A stretch of DNA of 64,000 nucleotides, taken from the NCBI GenBank assembly GCA_947623455.1, contig OX392541.1:4168701-4232700 (forward strand), written 5' to 3'. The notes under the pieces were generated by a model, which did not search any database, was not told the origin of the DNA, and saw only the letters and a list, made by a program, of their open reading frames with translations. The DNA is from Mimachlamys varia (lineage: Eukaryota > Mollusca > Bivalvia > Pectinida > Pectinidae). Positions 29,799 through 44,700 of this stretch are shown here, one piece after another; positions within the stretch are counted from its first letter, which is position 1, and each line of letters starts with the position of its first letter. A program made the translations under genes and the position numbers.

Positions 29799-32700
29799 GT
29801 TAGTACATTTTACTGTTTACAATGTATACGTCGTAAACGAAAGTAAATATACTTAATCATGAATAATTCGACCACAATGATTTATTTACAAGTAAGATTC
29901 AATGCTCTATGTGGAATATAAAAATACATACGTTTTGTATTGTAATTTACTTAATACAGAAGATAAATTTCACTTCGTTTAAAAATATCAATGTTAATGT
30001 TATTCGTAAAAAATATATAAAGGAGTATTATTTGAAGAACCCGAGTATGTTAAACTCATTCAGCTTCTAAATACAAGAAACGCTATAGAAATTAGAAACT
30101 AAGACAAAGTTTTACTCTATTCAAACAAATTAAGATTTCAACTTATTAAAGTGTGTTGTTATGTATTCTAATGTGTACGTGTGTTCCGTATCGTTGTATT
30201 GTATGTTCGTTATGTAGATAATGCTCTGTATCAAATGAGTCGGATGACAAATGAATAAAGAACTCAAGCTTGTTTAGATGCCTGTGAGATCGCACAATGG
30301 TACACGAGGGGTGGGCATGGCGTCCACGATGTATTAACGAAATAAACCCAAGCGATTATTACGAACGATGAACAAACTATGTGCTTTGACAAACGTATTT
30401 GATGTCAATTAAGGATAATATCAGGAATATCGATACGGCTTCGTTCTTAAAGTTTAAATATATCTTCGTATATAGTATGAACGACTGAATTCCTGGTTGA
30501 CAATATATCGTTGAGTTTTGGGGAAAGATCCTCCAGCAGACTGTTGGCATTGATTTCAATGTGAACAAACCTGGTCCTACTCTTAGCTGACTTGCTTTTC
30601 TTTTAGTTTCACCTTCAGTAGGTCGACGATACCTTGTCTATAAATTACAAGACGTTTTCTGACTACGTCGATCATATATACAGTACCCTTCTGAAAAAAA
30701 TCAGAAAATACCAAGGCGTCAACAAAACCATAATCCGAACTCAATATCGAATAAACTAGAAGGATGTTACTATCAAGAAAGGAAAAGTTCAGGATTGGAA
30801 AATCGAAATCATCATGTTTATCATACAGCTTAGAAGTAAGTTTCCCGTGTTTGTTATCGTTGAAGTAAAGATAGAGGTAGGAAGCTGATGTAGGACTTGA
30901 AAACGGACACAACAGACGCTTCTACATCTACGTGTAAGATGAAATGTTAAAGGTGACGTCACCTGAGTATGAACTACTTTATCTTTTTAAATAAATTCTG
31001 AAATTGTAGCATTGTTTGATTGATTTAGAATAGTGGTTTTTATTTCAGCTCCACAATACGGGTTCCATGTGGCAGATTATATCGTTTTTGCTGGAATGAT
31101 CGTGTTCTCCATTGCGATTGGTGAGTTTGTTTCATGATATTAAGATAAAATAACCGTGTCAAAACTAATTATGATTCTGTACTTTATCATATATGTACGT
31201 ATACTTGATTATTCTATGCTTCACCATTATTATACTTCATCATAATACTATTTCACCATTATTATACATTTTGTACTTCACACTATGATTATACTTCACT
31301 ATTATTATACTTCACTATTTCACTGTGAATGAATGCAATAATGGCTATTATGGCATAAACATGTATAAGTAACAAAATATCTTCATTGTCGTCAAAACTT
31401 TACTACAAGATATACATGATATAATCTGTCAAATCCTTAATTTGTTAGCATGATATAATGTATCGCAATTGCATTCTAAAAGAGCTTTTTAGCTACCGAT
31501 TAGTGTAAGTAAAATATCTTATGCAAAATCAAACTTGAGTTTCCTCATTTACCGAAACACTTCTAGGAAATTGTCCAAGCAGTCCTATACTTCCGGTATC
31601 GGCCCTTTGTTTTTGTGCATAATTGATTTTACGGTTTAAAAATCGAATCAATTGCTCAAATATAATGCAGAGTTTATTAAAACAACTTCTTAAAGTTGTC
31701 GTTAAAATACCAAAATCTATGAACTGTCGTATTAAAAGTTTGGTAAATCGCCCGTGGGTCATACCTTCTAGATGGCTGAATCTATCACAGCTGTGTGATG
31801 TAGACTGATAAATCTCTAACCCGAGGCTTAGCCGATTATGTTTTTCCTACACAGTTGACATACTGTAATGGTAAACCCAGTGTATTGCACCGTTATCAAT
31901 GGTCGGTACAATGTGTGACGTAGTAGATGACGTGTAGGACAATAAGACTCGTGAGCTGCCGTTTCAGATCAAGACGGGTTATTTGTTCGCTAGCAAAACG
32001 GGAAAGTTCTTGTAATGTGTGGAACAGTTGTTTCAAGTAGCTTACCTCAAATGACATGATTATGTACAAGTATATAACTAATGGTTTATTGTACCTACAC
32101 ATGGAAACAAAAACTTTTTACATAACTTGTATGATATAGAAGCTGAGCCTTGCTTTTATTTTCGAACATATCATATGTGTATTACATGCGTACAATATAA
32201 ATTTGACATAATAATTTGATTGGCCATTTGTATATCCAAAATCTGGGTGGAAGTGATTCATTGATGAACTAAGACCTATTTCATGTTCTCAACTCTGAAT
32301 CTTTTAACCTTTTATTTGATGAACTTCTTCGTCTTCATATGATGATCCATGATGTCGCATTGTTCAAGGTGTGCTCTCCGCCTGTTCCGGTAACGGACAG
32401 AAAACCACCCTGGAGTATCTGGTCGGGAACCGTCGTCTGCAGATGCTGCCGGTCGCTCTTTCCCTTGTCGTTACTTTCGAGTCGTCCATACTGGTTCTTG
32501 GTTTCCCTGCTGAGACTTACATCTATGGAGGGGATCTTCTCTGGACCGGGTTTGCATTAATGATAACGATGCTTGTATCTGCACGAATTGTCGCTCCACT
32601 GTTCCACCCACTCAAGCTAACCAGCATATTTGAGGTAACGACTGCTTCAGGATCAGTGCTTACCCAGCACAAATAATACCAGTAATGTAATCCACCATAC

Positions 32701-35700
32701 CGTGGGTGTCTGTGAAGTGTTTGAACAGGCCTGTACAGATTCTGGATTAGTACAGCAATTCAAAAATGCCACAATGTAATAAAATCAGTCCGTTCATACT
32801 TTCGAAAATAAAAAGAGATGTAAATATTTAATTGAACATACAATGTGAAGAATATAAATGACAATGAAGTAATTCGTTGTAGCAGTGACTATAACACACA
32901 GGAAACAGAATCTAACCAAAATAATACCCTGCCTTTCATAGAATGATTATCAATATAAATTTTCAATTTTAAGTTTTCAATTTTTTTTTGTTAAGTTTTT
33001 TTTTAGAAATGTTATTAGTTTATATTCGCTAGTGTCATTTTCATTATCCCAAAATGCGGTTAAATATAACAATGACAGTTTCGTTTTTGAGGAAACACTT
33101 TTAGCCCACGAATGCAAGATGATGCCATGTTGTGTTGTCTGTCATTCCGCGTTCGTCAATTATTTTTCTTTAAACGACCTCTTTTTAAAAACTGGAAACC
33201 TAGAACCAGGAATTTAGGTCAGTAGGTACATGTACCTGGGGCAGAGTGCTATAAATTTACCTCGAGTAAAGGTCTTTGACCCCTCTTTGTAGGTCACAGG
33301 ACTCAAACTTGTGAAAAAAACCCAACCTTTTACAATCTTTTTTTCAATTACCATAAGGCCCAGAGTACTGATACTCGGACTGAAGTTTCCTCAAACAATT
33401 GACTTTGATATTGCTTCTAAGGTCTCAGGGGTCAAACACGGAAAAATCCCGGTAAACATTTTTTTTCACTAGCAAGAGTGCCAAGAGTACTGATACTTGG
33501 CTAGTAGGGACCTGACATGAGAACTATATATAAGTCATTCAATACAAATGAGCTTGACCTATTTTCAATATCACAGGGGTCAAACTAATTAAAAATCTTC
33601 TTCTCAATAACCAAAAAGCCCAGAGTACTTCTACTTATACTAGTCTTTATGTTCCTGACATAAAGTTGTTAGAAATTTCCTCTAACAATTGAAATTGGCT
33701 TACTTTCAAGGGTAACATGGGACAAATGTGTAAAAGTCCCTTTAAGTTTTTTCCTCGATAATCAGAATGCTCAACTATAACGTTCTTCAAACCAACGACC
33801 TTGACCTACTCTTAAGGTCATATGGCTCAAAACTCGAGGACTCATATGATGAAATTTGACTTTTAGCATGTAGAGACAGAGAAGTATTACTTTAAATTTG
33901 TATTTAGTCTGAAATGTTCTAAAGCCAAGGGGAGAGACTTAATATTTCGACATATTCAAAAGTACTTTAATTCACTGAGAATATTTTGCTATGTTGCATG
34001 AATATCCAGGTGAGCGATACCGGCTCTCTGGACCTTTTGTTTAATCATTTGATCTGTTTCAGTATCTTGAGCTTCGTTACCAAAGTAAAGCACCCCGTAA
34101 CTTCTGCACGGCAATGGGAATGTTGTATTACGTACGTAAATCCATTAACGTAATCCATAGCAAAAACTTTCCCAAATATCAGGTTTTCAGAAAAGAAAAA
34201 AAAATCTTCGTTCTCAATATTGTCGTTATACAACTGTTTGTGCATTAATTACTTGTACCGGGTTAGGCGTTCTTATGTACTACCCTACGTCACATGGATG
34301 CGCTGTACGATACGAAGTCGTGATACATCATAAACTGCAGCTTTATTGATATGGTAGGTCTAAGAAAAAAGTTAGCCCTGACCAAGATCTAAGAAAAAAA
34401 ACCTAGTTAGCCCCGACCAAGATCTAAGAAAAACAGTTAACCCCGACCAAGATCTTAGTAAAACAAACAGTTAGCCCTGACCAAGATCTAAATAAAAAAA
34501 ACCAGTTGGCCCCGACCAACGTCTAAGAAAAAAGTAAGCCCTGACCAAGATCTAAGTAAAAAAAAACAGTTAACCCTGACCAAATCTAAGAAAAAAACAG
34601 TTAGCCCCGACCCAGGTATAAGAAAAAAATATTTAGCCCGATCAAGATCTAAAAGGACATAAATAGATGAGGCAATATATAGCAAACGGTTTTGAAATGA
34701 TAATCCGTTAAAAACGTCTATTTATAGATCTGTGATATTGACGTGTGATATGTTGATCATGGTCGTTTGAAATAAATTAGAAGTCACTGTCTTCATTACA
34801 TACTTAAATATGGGCTTTAAATCTTTATTCATTAATGGAATTTCGTTTTTAAAATGTTTGGTAAAACAAGAACAATAAGAAAAAGAACAAAATAAAATAA
34901 AAAAAAATAGATAACTTCGGGATTTCCCTACCTAAATGGAAATGTTCGTAACACACTTACGACGATATACATTTTACCATAATACCAGTCTACTGGCGTA
35001 ATAGATACGTTAAAAAAATCAGAGAATACCAAAGCGTCAACAAAACCATAAACCGAACTCAAAATCGATTAAACCAGGGGGAAAATAGGAACGAAGGAAC
35101 TATTCACATGGAGACTCTCGTAAAAGCACAAGAAAATAAGACCAGGTTTTCCGGAAGCATCTTCTGCTTCATCAATGACACCCGCCATGTAAATTTTGGT
35201 CACATCCAAGTAAGCACCATCCTCAAAATGAGAACCGAGTCATCATTGTCATCACAACAAGTAAACACACTAACAAGCAAACTCAAAAACGTCCATCTTC
35301 ATATCACACAAAGATACAGAATATTTCTCGATGAGATCAATATGGCGACCATCAAACTTGCCCATAGTCTTCATCAACCTGCATCTCTCGAATCCCTGTG
35401 CTGCAAGTTTGTTTGTCAGCAGTTGACATCTATCACGAAAATCTCGATTATTATAGAATATAAACCATTCAAAAATGAAATACGACCAGTTCGGCTAACA
35501 AACGTTAAACTATCATCATATGTAAAAGAAATATGGTGAATTATCATCCATTATCATTATAGATAGTTTACATGGGAATCGTTCTCTACGGACCAGCCAT
35601 TGCTTTAGAAGCAGGTACGTCTCTTTTATTTATAGTTGTAATTCTATTTGGCAGTTATGACAATTATAAATATGTCCTGTTGTATTCGCGTACACCCAGC

Positions 35701-38700
35701 AGATTTAAACTGCTGAAATCGGAGTAAAATAACACGATAGTTCATTTTTCATTCTGATCAAAAATATCTCGCTTACTTACCGAGAGTTTGTTTCCAATTT
35801 AAAGTGGCCGACTTTCCATTCTGGGCATCTGTTTTCTCCGTAGCTGTGGCAGCCGTTGTTTATACTTCAATAGTAAGTAAGATTTAGATACAAATTGTCA
35901 TATTTTGACTAGAAATGACATTTTATACTGCATTTTTATGTCGGAAAAAAGCAATGTATACATACCCCCATATACCTCGGCCTAAGAACCGGACCATCAT
36001 TTAGTGACTTTTTTAATATTCTGAAATAGCTGCAATGATAGCTACAGTTTTCGGTATATACATTGTAGATATATCTATCACTAACCCACTGATAACAATG
36101 AGTATACAAAGGAAATATTTTACAGTACGATGATTACGTTTGTCATTGTGAAAATCTTAACCATTTATTTACTCCAGTTAAACACAGACGACATTTTGTT
36201 TTTTCCGGGACTTTTTTACCTTCATTTTTAGAGTTTATAATTATATCTTATTTGGTGCTTTCTGAGTTGTTGTGTTGTCATCATGGTTTTCATTTTGCCT
36301 CTCTTCATGTTTATTTAACAGGTAAATTCAATACGGTGGTGTGGACGAATGCAATACACTAATCACTATACAGTGTACCAATAAATCTCTTTACATGGTG
36401 AACTGAAGGCGATAGTGTGGAAGGATGTATTATATTATATAGAGGATATTCAATGGTTTGCCGTTTAATATCAAATATATTTCAGGAGTATAGCAGACTT
36501 TTTTTTTCATATTCTCACAAGTGAAAATATAAAAAAATCTGCCATACAAGTCAAATAGATTTGATATTAAACGACAAACCATTGAATTTTCTTTTTATTA
36601 CATTTCGAAAGAGACCTTAAAATACCTTTTTTCTTACGTAATTGAAAGTAGCTAGGCCTAATCCGTTGAAATCACAACTGATCGAGTACAGCCAGTACAC
36701 AGCTGATTGGGATAATTTGATCGGAAAAGTTGAACCATTCTCATCTTTCAATCCAGTACTTATTAAATCCTACAACAGTGTCTCATCAATATCTACTCGT
36801 GTTGCCATTTCTTCAACATCATCTTTGCCCAATAGACACGTTCTAGCAGACGACAACAATGCAGAGCCTTAAATGCCAGGGGACAATGTGGGAGTCAAGG
36901 GGAACAACTCATACAACAGTTCTGATGTAACATGAAAAAATGTAGAAATCTACGGTGGGTCACATTTTCACGGGACGAATTACAGAAATATCGAGTGGGG
37001 TCATTTTTCTACTGATGGCTGTGTAAAATTACTACTTTGAAATAATGACCCCGGGTAACTTTTGCCATGCAAAATAATGACCCCGGATAGTTTTTTTTTA
37101 TGCCAGGTCACCTTTTCACGTTAAGGCGGTGATGTGGACGGATGTTTTACAATATTTCAGTATGATTATATCTGTACAGGGTGGGCTGAAGGCGGTGATG
37201 TGGACGGATGTTTTACAATATTTCAGTATGATAATATCTGTACAGGGTGTGCTGAAGGCGGTGATGTGGACGGATGTTTTACAATATTTCAGTATGATAA
37301 TATCTGTACAGGGTGTGCTGAAGGCGGTGATGTGGACGAAAGTTTTACAATATTTCAGTATGATAATATCTGTACAGGGTGTGCTGAAGGCGGTGATGTG
37401 GACGGATGTTTTACAATATTTCAGTATAATTATATCTGTACAGGGCGGGCTGAAGGCGGTGATGTGGACGGATGTTTTACAATATTTCAGTATAATTATA
37501 TCTGTACAGGGCGGGCTGAAGGCGGTGGTGTGGACGGATATTTTACAATATTTCAGTATAATTATATCTGTACAGGGCGGGCTGAAGGCGGTTGTGTGGA
37601 CGGATATTTTACAATATTTCAGTATAATTATATCTGTACAGGGTGGGCTGAAGGCGGTGGTGTGGACGGATATTTTACAATATTTCAGTATGATTATATC
37701 TGTACAGGGTGGGCTGAAGGCGGTGGTGTGGACGGATATTTTACAATATTTCAGTATGATTATATCTGTACAGGGTGGGCTGAAGGCGGTGGTGTGGACG
37801 GATATTTTACAATATTTCAGTATGATTATATCTGTACAGGGTGGGCTGAAAGCGGTGATGTGGACGGATGTTTTGCAATATTTCAATATGATTATATCTG
37901 TACAGGGTGGGCTGAAGGCGGTGATGTGGACGGATGTTTTACAATATTTCAATATGATTATATCTGTACAGGGTGGGCTGAAGGCGGTGATGTGGACGGA
38001 TGTTTTACAATATTTCAATATGATTATATCTGTACAGGGTGGCCTGAAGGCGATGGTGTGGACAGATATTTTACAATATTTCAATATGATTATATCTGTA
38101 CAGGGTGGCCTGAAGGCGGTGATGTGGACGGATGTTTTACAATATTTCAATATGATTATATCTGTACAGGGTGGCCTGAAGGCGTTGATGTGGACGGATA
38201 TTTTACAATATTTCAGTATGATTATATCTGTACAGGGTGGCCTGAAGGCGTTGATGTGGACGGATATTTTACAATATTTCAATATGATTATATCTGTGCA
38301 GGGTGTGCTGAAGGCGGTGATGTGGACGGATGTTTTACAATATTTCAGTATAATTATATCTGTGCAGGGTGTGCTGAAGGCGGTGATGTGGACGGATGTT
38401 TTACAATATTTCAGTATAATTATATCTGTACAGGATGGGATGAAGGCGGTGGTGTGGACAGATATTTTACAATATTTCATTATGATTATATCTGTACAGG
38501 GTGGCCTGAAGGCGTTGATGTGGACGGATGTTTTACAATATTTCAGTATGATAATATCTGTACAGGGTGGCCTGAAGGCGGTGGTGTGGACGGATATTTT
38601 ACAATATTTCAATATAATTATATCTGTACAGGGTGGCCTGAAGGCGGTGATGTGGACGGATATTTTACAATATTTCAATATAATTATATCTGTACAGGGT

Positions 38701-41700
38701 GGGCTGAAGGCGGTGATGTGGACGGATGTTTTACAATATTTCAATATAATTATATCTCTCTACAGGGTGGGATGAAGGCGGTGGTGTGGACAGATATTTT
38801 ACAATATTTCATTATGATTATATCTGTACAGGGTGGCCTGAAGGCGGTGGTGTGGACGGATGTTTTGCAATGTATAATTATGACACTGGGCATGATTGCT
38901 GTTATCATAAAGGTATTTTTTTTTCGGTAGAGTTACTTATTTGCTAAACAATATAAATTGTAATTACCATTAAAAAGAAACAGTAAATTCACAAAATCCT
39001 ATTCACTCGATATCTGAGGAACGTTTATCGCCCCCACAATGTAAATCAGTTGGTTTGATAAACATGTAGATGGAAGCTTAGCATAACTGTACATTTTAAC
39101 AAAATTCAAAAGATGATAACTGACTTGTTTTGACGTTTAAGTATACAGACATGGAGTTCTGTAAAATCAAATATAAGGTCAATGTTACTTAATGTTTCTA
39201 TTTACAAATTTAAGCATTAGTTTGCCATTCTTTCCTCGTTTCTTTTACATTGAGAATTACCACTGAGTTTGTTTTGTTACGTATAAACATCGGCCAACAA
39301 AATTGTTCAATTTTGAAAAAGAAACACAATTAAGGGCAATATAAATAGCATATCAAGTGATATTTTTAGTTTAGTTTCTGTGAGTTATCATATCCAAATG
39401 AAGTAAGTATATACATTTCCTGTTTGTTACAGGGTACAATGAATGTGGGAGATTTCGGAAGGGTTTTCAAAATAAGTAATGAAAATCTACGAATAAATTA
39501 TTTCAAGTAAGTATGTGACGTAATGTACAGATGATGCATAAGAAGAGGGATGCATTTGTATTGTTTTCTATCATTAGAAAACGATGATTGAGCTTGGGAA
39601 TTATTTGTTCATCGTTCTTAAGAATTGAGGAGTACATGTATATATCGACACAGTGATTGACTGATTTTCGTACGCAAGTGTCACATGTTTAAGAAAATCA
39701 GTCAATCACGTTTGTTTTTGCAAACGTTTTCCTGGTATTATAACACACAATGCTATTACTGACAAAATCAATAAAGTCTATCGGCTTTATTAACACGTTT
39801 GTCAGCAATAGAACTGTGTATTATAGGAATAAACAACAATTTGCTAAAATATTCATTTTCAATAGATTTTGATGGAATAAGTATGCCTTTTTGAGTCATT
39901 TCGAACATTTCTTTCATCGCAAATCAAAAGTCAATAACAACAAAATTAATGACGTCACAATAAATATTCATGACGTTAAGATAGCAAATGTTGTTATAGT
40001 CGCATAAAACATATACTCCATCATATCAAAACCAGGGAAGAATGCACATATAATTATGAAATCAATTTAACGATTAACTTTCTATTTTGTTTAGGTTATC
40101 GGGGGATAACTACAATGAAACACGGGTAAAGTCAATAACCAGCAAAGCCGGTTATGTATAATTTACCCGTTTTCGTTTGTAGTTACCCCCGATAATCTAA
40201 ACGAAATAGAAAGTTTATCCTTATATTTACAGTATCTTTCTGTGAAATGTTCGTAACTATTTTGTTCATTATTTGGACATAGATTTCATTTCAAAGCTAA
40301 TAAACGTGAGAATGGTTCAATAAATGTAATGGTATGACATTTGCAAAAAAATCGTTGTTACATCTAGCTTTGCCCACGTTTATTGTTGGTGACGTCATAC
40401 AATTGTGTTTCAAACTGGATTTGCATAGCTCCGCCCACATGTATTGTTGTCGACGCCATTAAAAATTATCACGTGTTTGAGTACAGTTATGAGGTGATAA
40501 TGTTAGTCTGTGGAACAATGGTTATCGATTAAATGTCAGTGTAGAATGTAAATATTGCAATAAATAAAACAAAAAATAGCAACACCAACAAGAATATCAT
40601 TTCTGTGTGCTGTTCCATAGAAAAGACGACTTGGCAACAACACAACTGGCGTGGAATAGTATACCTTGCCAGCATATAGACACGGATATAGATATATGAC
40701 AATATAATGCAATCCCTGATTAGGCTTTGTTTAAAATGTGAAGATTAATATACGAGCGTATACTGACTAAGAGTTGGATCCATGACTCCCTCATGTGTTG
40801 CCAGTTCATTTGTGAATTGATGCTCTGTCTAGGCAAGCGCCATTTAACAATGTGGGCTGAGACTGTATAACTCTGTAGTGAGTTAAGAGTGCTTAATTTG
40901 TAGTTTATTATATTATATCTCCAGCACAGCTTAATATTGTTTTATTATCTGACGGTCCAGCACACCTTAATTAGTGTTTATAATCCGACGATCCGACACA
41001 CCTTAATTAGTGGTTTATTATGTTATACCTCAGCTTTGATTCTGATCCGACGGTCCGACACACTTTGATAAGTGGTTTATTATCCGACGGTCCGGCACAC
41101 TTAATTAGTAATTATAATCCGACGGCCCGGCACACCTAATTAGTGATTATAATCCGACGGTCCGGCACACCTTAAATAGTGATTATAATCCGCAGTCCTG
41201 CACGCCTAATAAGTGATTATAATCCGACAGTCCGGCACACCTAATTAGTGATTATAATCTGACGGTCCGGCACACCTTAAATAGTGATTATTATCCGACG
41301 GTCCGGCACACCTTAATTACTGTTTATAATCCAACGGTCCGACAAACCTTTAATTAGTGGTTTATTATCTGATGGTCCTGCACACTTTGATTAGTGGTTT
41401 ATTATCCTACGGTCCGGCAAACCTTAATTAGGGTTAATTATCCGATGTTCCGGCACACCTTAATTAGTGGTTTATTATGTTATACTTCAGCTTTGATCCT
41501 GATCCGACGGTCCGACACATCTTAATTTGTGGTTTATTATGTTATACCTCAGCTTTGATCCTGACCCGACGGTCCGATACACCTTTTGGTCACTTTTCCT
41601 GGGGTCGAGTATTGCGTATTTTGGAATGGCAACAAACCAAGCAACTGTTCAGCGGATCAGCTCCGTCAAAACGTTACAAGAGGCCAAAAAGTGAGACATT

Positions 41701-44700
41701 TTTTTCAATGTGAAAGTAGATATTTCATTACATTTTTACCAATTAAATATCGAAAAAATTTCATTCTATAAAAGTGATGTTTTTCACCAGTGAGAAATAT
41801 GATATTTTTCACTAGTGAAAAATATAACTTTTTCTGATTTGACTAATAAGAACGCTGCTTACAAACGACGTTTGGGAAAAGCAGAAGTTACCACTGTAGA
41901 TTTTCATACAAAAATGTAATAATCAGAATATCTAACAGTATGTTCAGTAATACCAAACATATTTCACTCGTGTGGCTAATATTTTTTTATATTTTTCACT
42001 CGTGCGGCGCACTCGTGAAAAATATGAAAATATTAACCCCACTCGTGAAATATATTTGGTATTACTGAAAGTACTGTTATATATTCTCTATGTATTGTCT
42101 TCAGATGTAGCATATGACTTAAGCTACGTTTAAGAACTGTCCTACCATATCTAGACGGACAACTACATGTACCAGGTCGGCTGATACTAGTATCGCCTAT
42201 GTTTCCTTTACATTGGCCGGTTTTGTAGAGTGAGATAAAATTCATGACCGGTTTTTACTTACACAGTACCACAGATTTGTAGAGCGTACTTTTGTTAATC
42301 TATGATATTTACTGAGAATATTCTCCATAAATCTGCAAGCATGGATGTGGTTTTTTTTTTAAGAATTGTGTAAAATGTACTGTTGAAGATAGGATGACCG
42401 AACGAGTCGCGCCATTGGGTACGAATGAACTTAATTATGACGTCCTAAAACATGCAAGGTCAGATGTTCCAGCAAAGTTTACGACATTTTGTGCATTGAA
42501 TAGGCTGAATTTGGCCGAGTAATATATAATGCGCCGAACATGTTCAGGCCAAAACTAATATTTCAATCCTATAGTACAACAATATACATGTATATATCAG
42601 TTGTATGTACCAGTTGCTTAATGAGTGATGATACATAAATAAGTTATTGAAATACTATAACAAGACTTAAAGACTGTTAATAATTTCGCTGATATTCTCA
42701 ACAAATGGAATTCAAAAGTTGCAGAAAACTCAGATGATCTTAACAAATAAATGTAGACTATACATGCCTGGTATACCAGTTGATTTAATGCAGATATTTG
42801 CAAAGCTATATATCTCATTTAAATACATTACTGGACCTGACTGATGACAAAAATATCATCAAAACGTATCCGCATCTTTACTTTTATACTTCGTTCTTGT
42901 TACATTTTTGTATATCAGCTGAAGATTTCCCGTAAGTTTTCAACTTAAACTACTTGTGTTGATATAAAAAATTGTATGTTACTTTTGAGGTTTATGGTCG
43001 CCATCTTGGAGATATACATGTAATCCGTTAATCTTGACGGTCTTTGTAGTAACTTATCATATGATCACGCAGATTCCAGATTTTAATTTTAGCATTTTTT
43101 CACTGAAAAGTAAAATAATTGTTATTTCTTAGAAGATATATCTTTCTTCTCCAGGATTTTATATTTTGCCGGACCAGCTTACTTCGTGTTCGGTATTATT
43201 GTTAATATTGAGGGACTAGTGATGTTTGCCTACTTCAACGTTATTGGGTGTGATCCAGTGGAAGGCGGTATTATTAAGAACCCGAACCAGGTAAATATCA
43301 AGTATATCAGGAACGTAAACCAGGTAAATATCAAGTATATCAGGAACGCGAACCAGGTAAATATCACGTATATCAGGGACGCGAACCAGGTAAATATCAA
43401 GTAAATCAGGAACGCGAACCAGGTAAATACCTTGTCTGACTGTTTCTACGGCAACTAATCTCCTGCATGTATGACGTCGGTGTTGAACCTGCTTGCCTCA
43501 ATGGCATGATCGTAAGAGGCGAATGAAATTGAGATTGCGCTTATACCTTATTACTTTCCTTTTCTTCATAGTAACATCCATCCTATTGTATTGTGTTGTT
43601 ATTCTAGAGCTTTCTCTAAATAACGAGATTTTCGTGATAGATGTCAGCTGCTGACGAACAAACTTACTGCACAGGGATTCGAGAGATGCAGGTTGATGAA
43701 GACTATGGGCAAGTTTTATGGTCGCCATCTTGATCTCATATTCATATCTCAATATTCTTAATCTTTGGGTAAATAAGATGGAGGTTTTTTATTTTGCTTA
43801 TTTTCCTTATTAGTGTGCATACTTTTTGTGATTGACAATGATCACTCGGTTCTCATTTTGAGGATTGATATTTACTTGGGTCTGACCAAGATTTTTATGG
43901 TGGGTGTCGTCGATGAAGCACAGAAGACGCTTACCCATCTGGAACATCTTATCTTATTCTCTTGTACTTTTGCGGGAATAAATATTTCCTTTATTCCTTT
44001 TTTGCCTCTAGCTTAATAGATTTTGAGTTCGGATTATTGGTTTTGTTAATGTTTTGGTATTGTCAGATTTTTTTTTTCACATACAGACATTACAATTACT
44101 GATCTGACACATTCCATTATCGAATCTTGATAAAACATCTGTATCTGTCTGAAGTTGGGTAACAGGAGTTTTTGAGCTACAGTAATGTCAGTATTTCGAT
44201 TTCTGATATTTTCTCCTTCCTCGACACAACTTCACTTTTGAACTTGAGTTGAACGCGTGTCCATTTGTCGAGACATACTAGAGACTCAAAATCTAGTAGT
44301 GACTACTCCCTGCTTGACGCCAAGTATTATTAGAGTGGAGCGATTGATTCACATGTCAGTATAATGTGACCGGATGGGGTGTCTACTGAGATCTTTCGCA
44401 GGTATACTTCAGTGTGGTAATATTATAATGGCGGCTCCAGTCACAAGCTATCGCAACGAGGCTTACACGAACATACTGCATCGTACTGTTGTGAGAAGCT
44501 ACAACTTATATTGATGACGTAACACACACATGTGCTGCATCTTTTAAATAAAATAATAGATACAATATGCCGAAAAAATGAATTAAACTGCACCATACAG
44601 CAGTTTCGTCCTCCTAGGACTCTTCAGTGAAGCTAGGGACCATAAGGTGGGAATCAAAAATTTCTAAACTAACGTAGAAGCAGAAGGGTCAGGTGCGTAC

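Noticed and set aside
31623..32102. Short open frames in intron 2
   Set aside because: They are at chance length for AT-rich sequence, with no motif, and both strands are open.
34488..34685. 65-codon minus-strand frame rich in Phe and Leu
   Set aside because: It is the reverse of the A-rich 30-bp tandem repeat; composition alone explains it.
35108..35539. 143-codon open frame in intron 4
   Set aside because: It lies in repeat R1, and other copies of the repeat do not preserve the frame.
36642..36872. 76-codon open frame in intron 6
   Set aside because: It reads like ordinary protein composition, but I recognise no family, see no splice partners and cannot tell it from chance. It may be a retroelement or gene fragment.
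37116..38930. Open frames of 540-600 codons on both strands over the 66-bp array
   Set aside because: They are produced by the 66-bp period. The only biologically meaningful frame is the one that encodes the exon 7 start, and it stops at about 38776 before reaching the real exon in frame.
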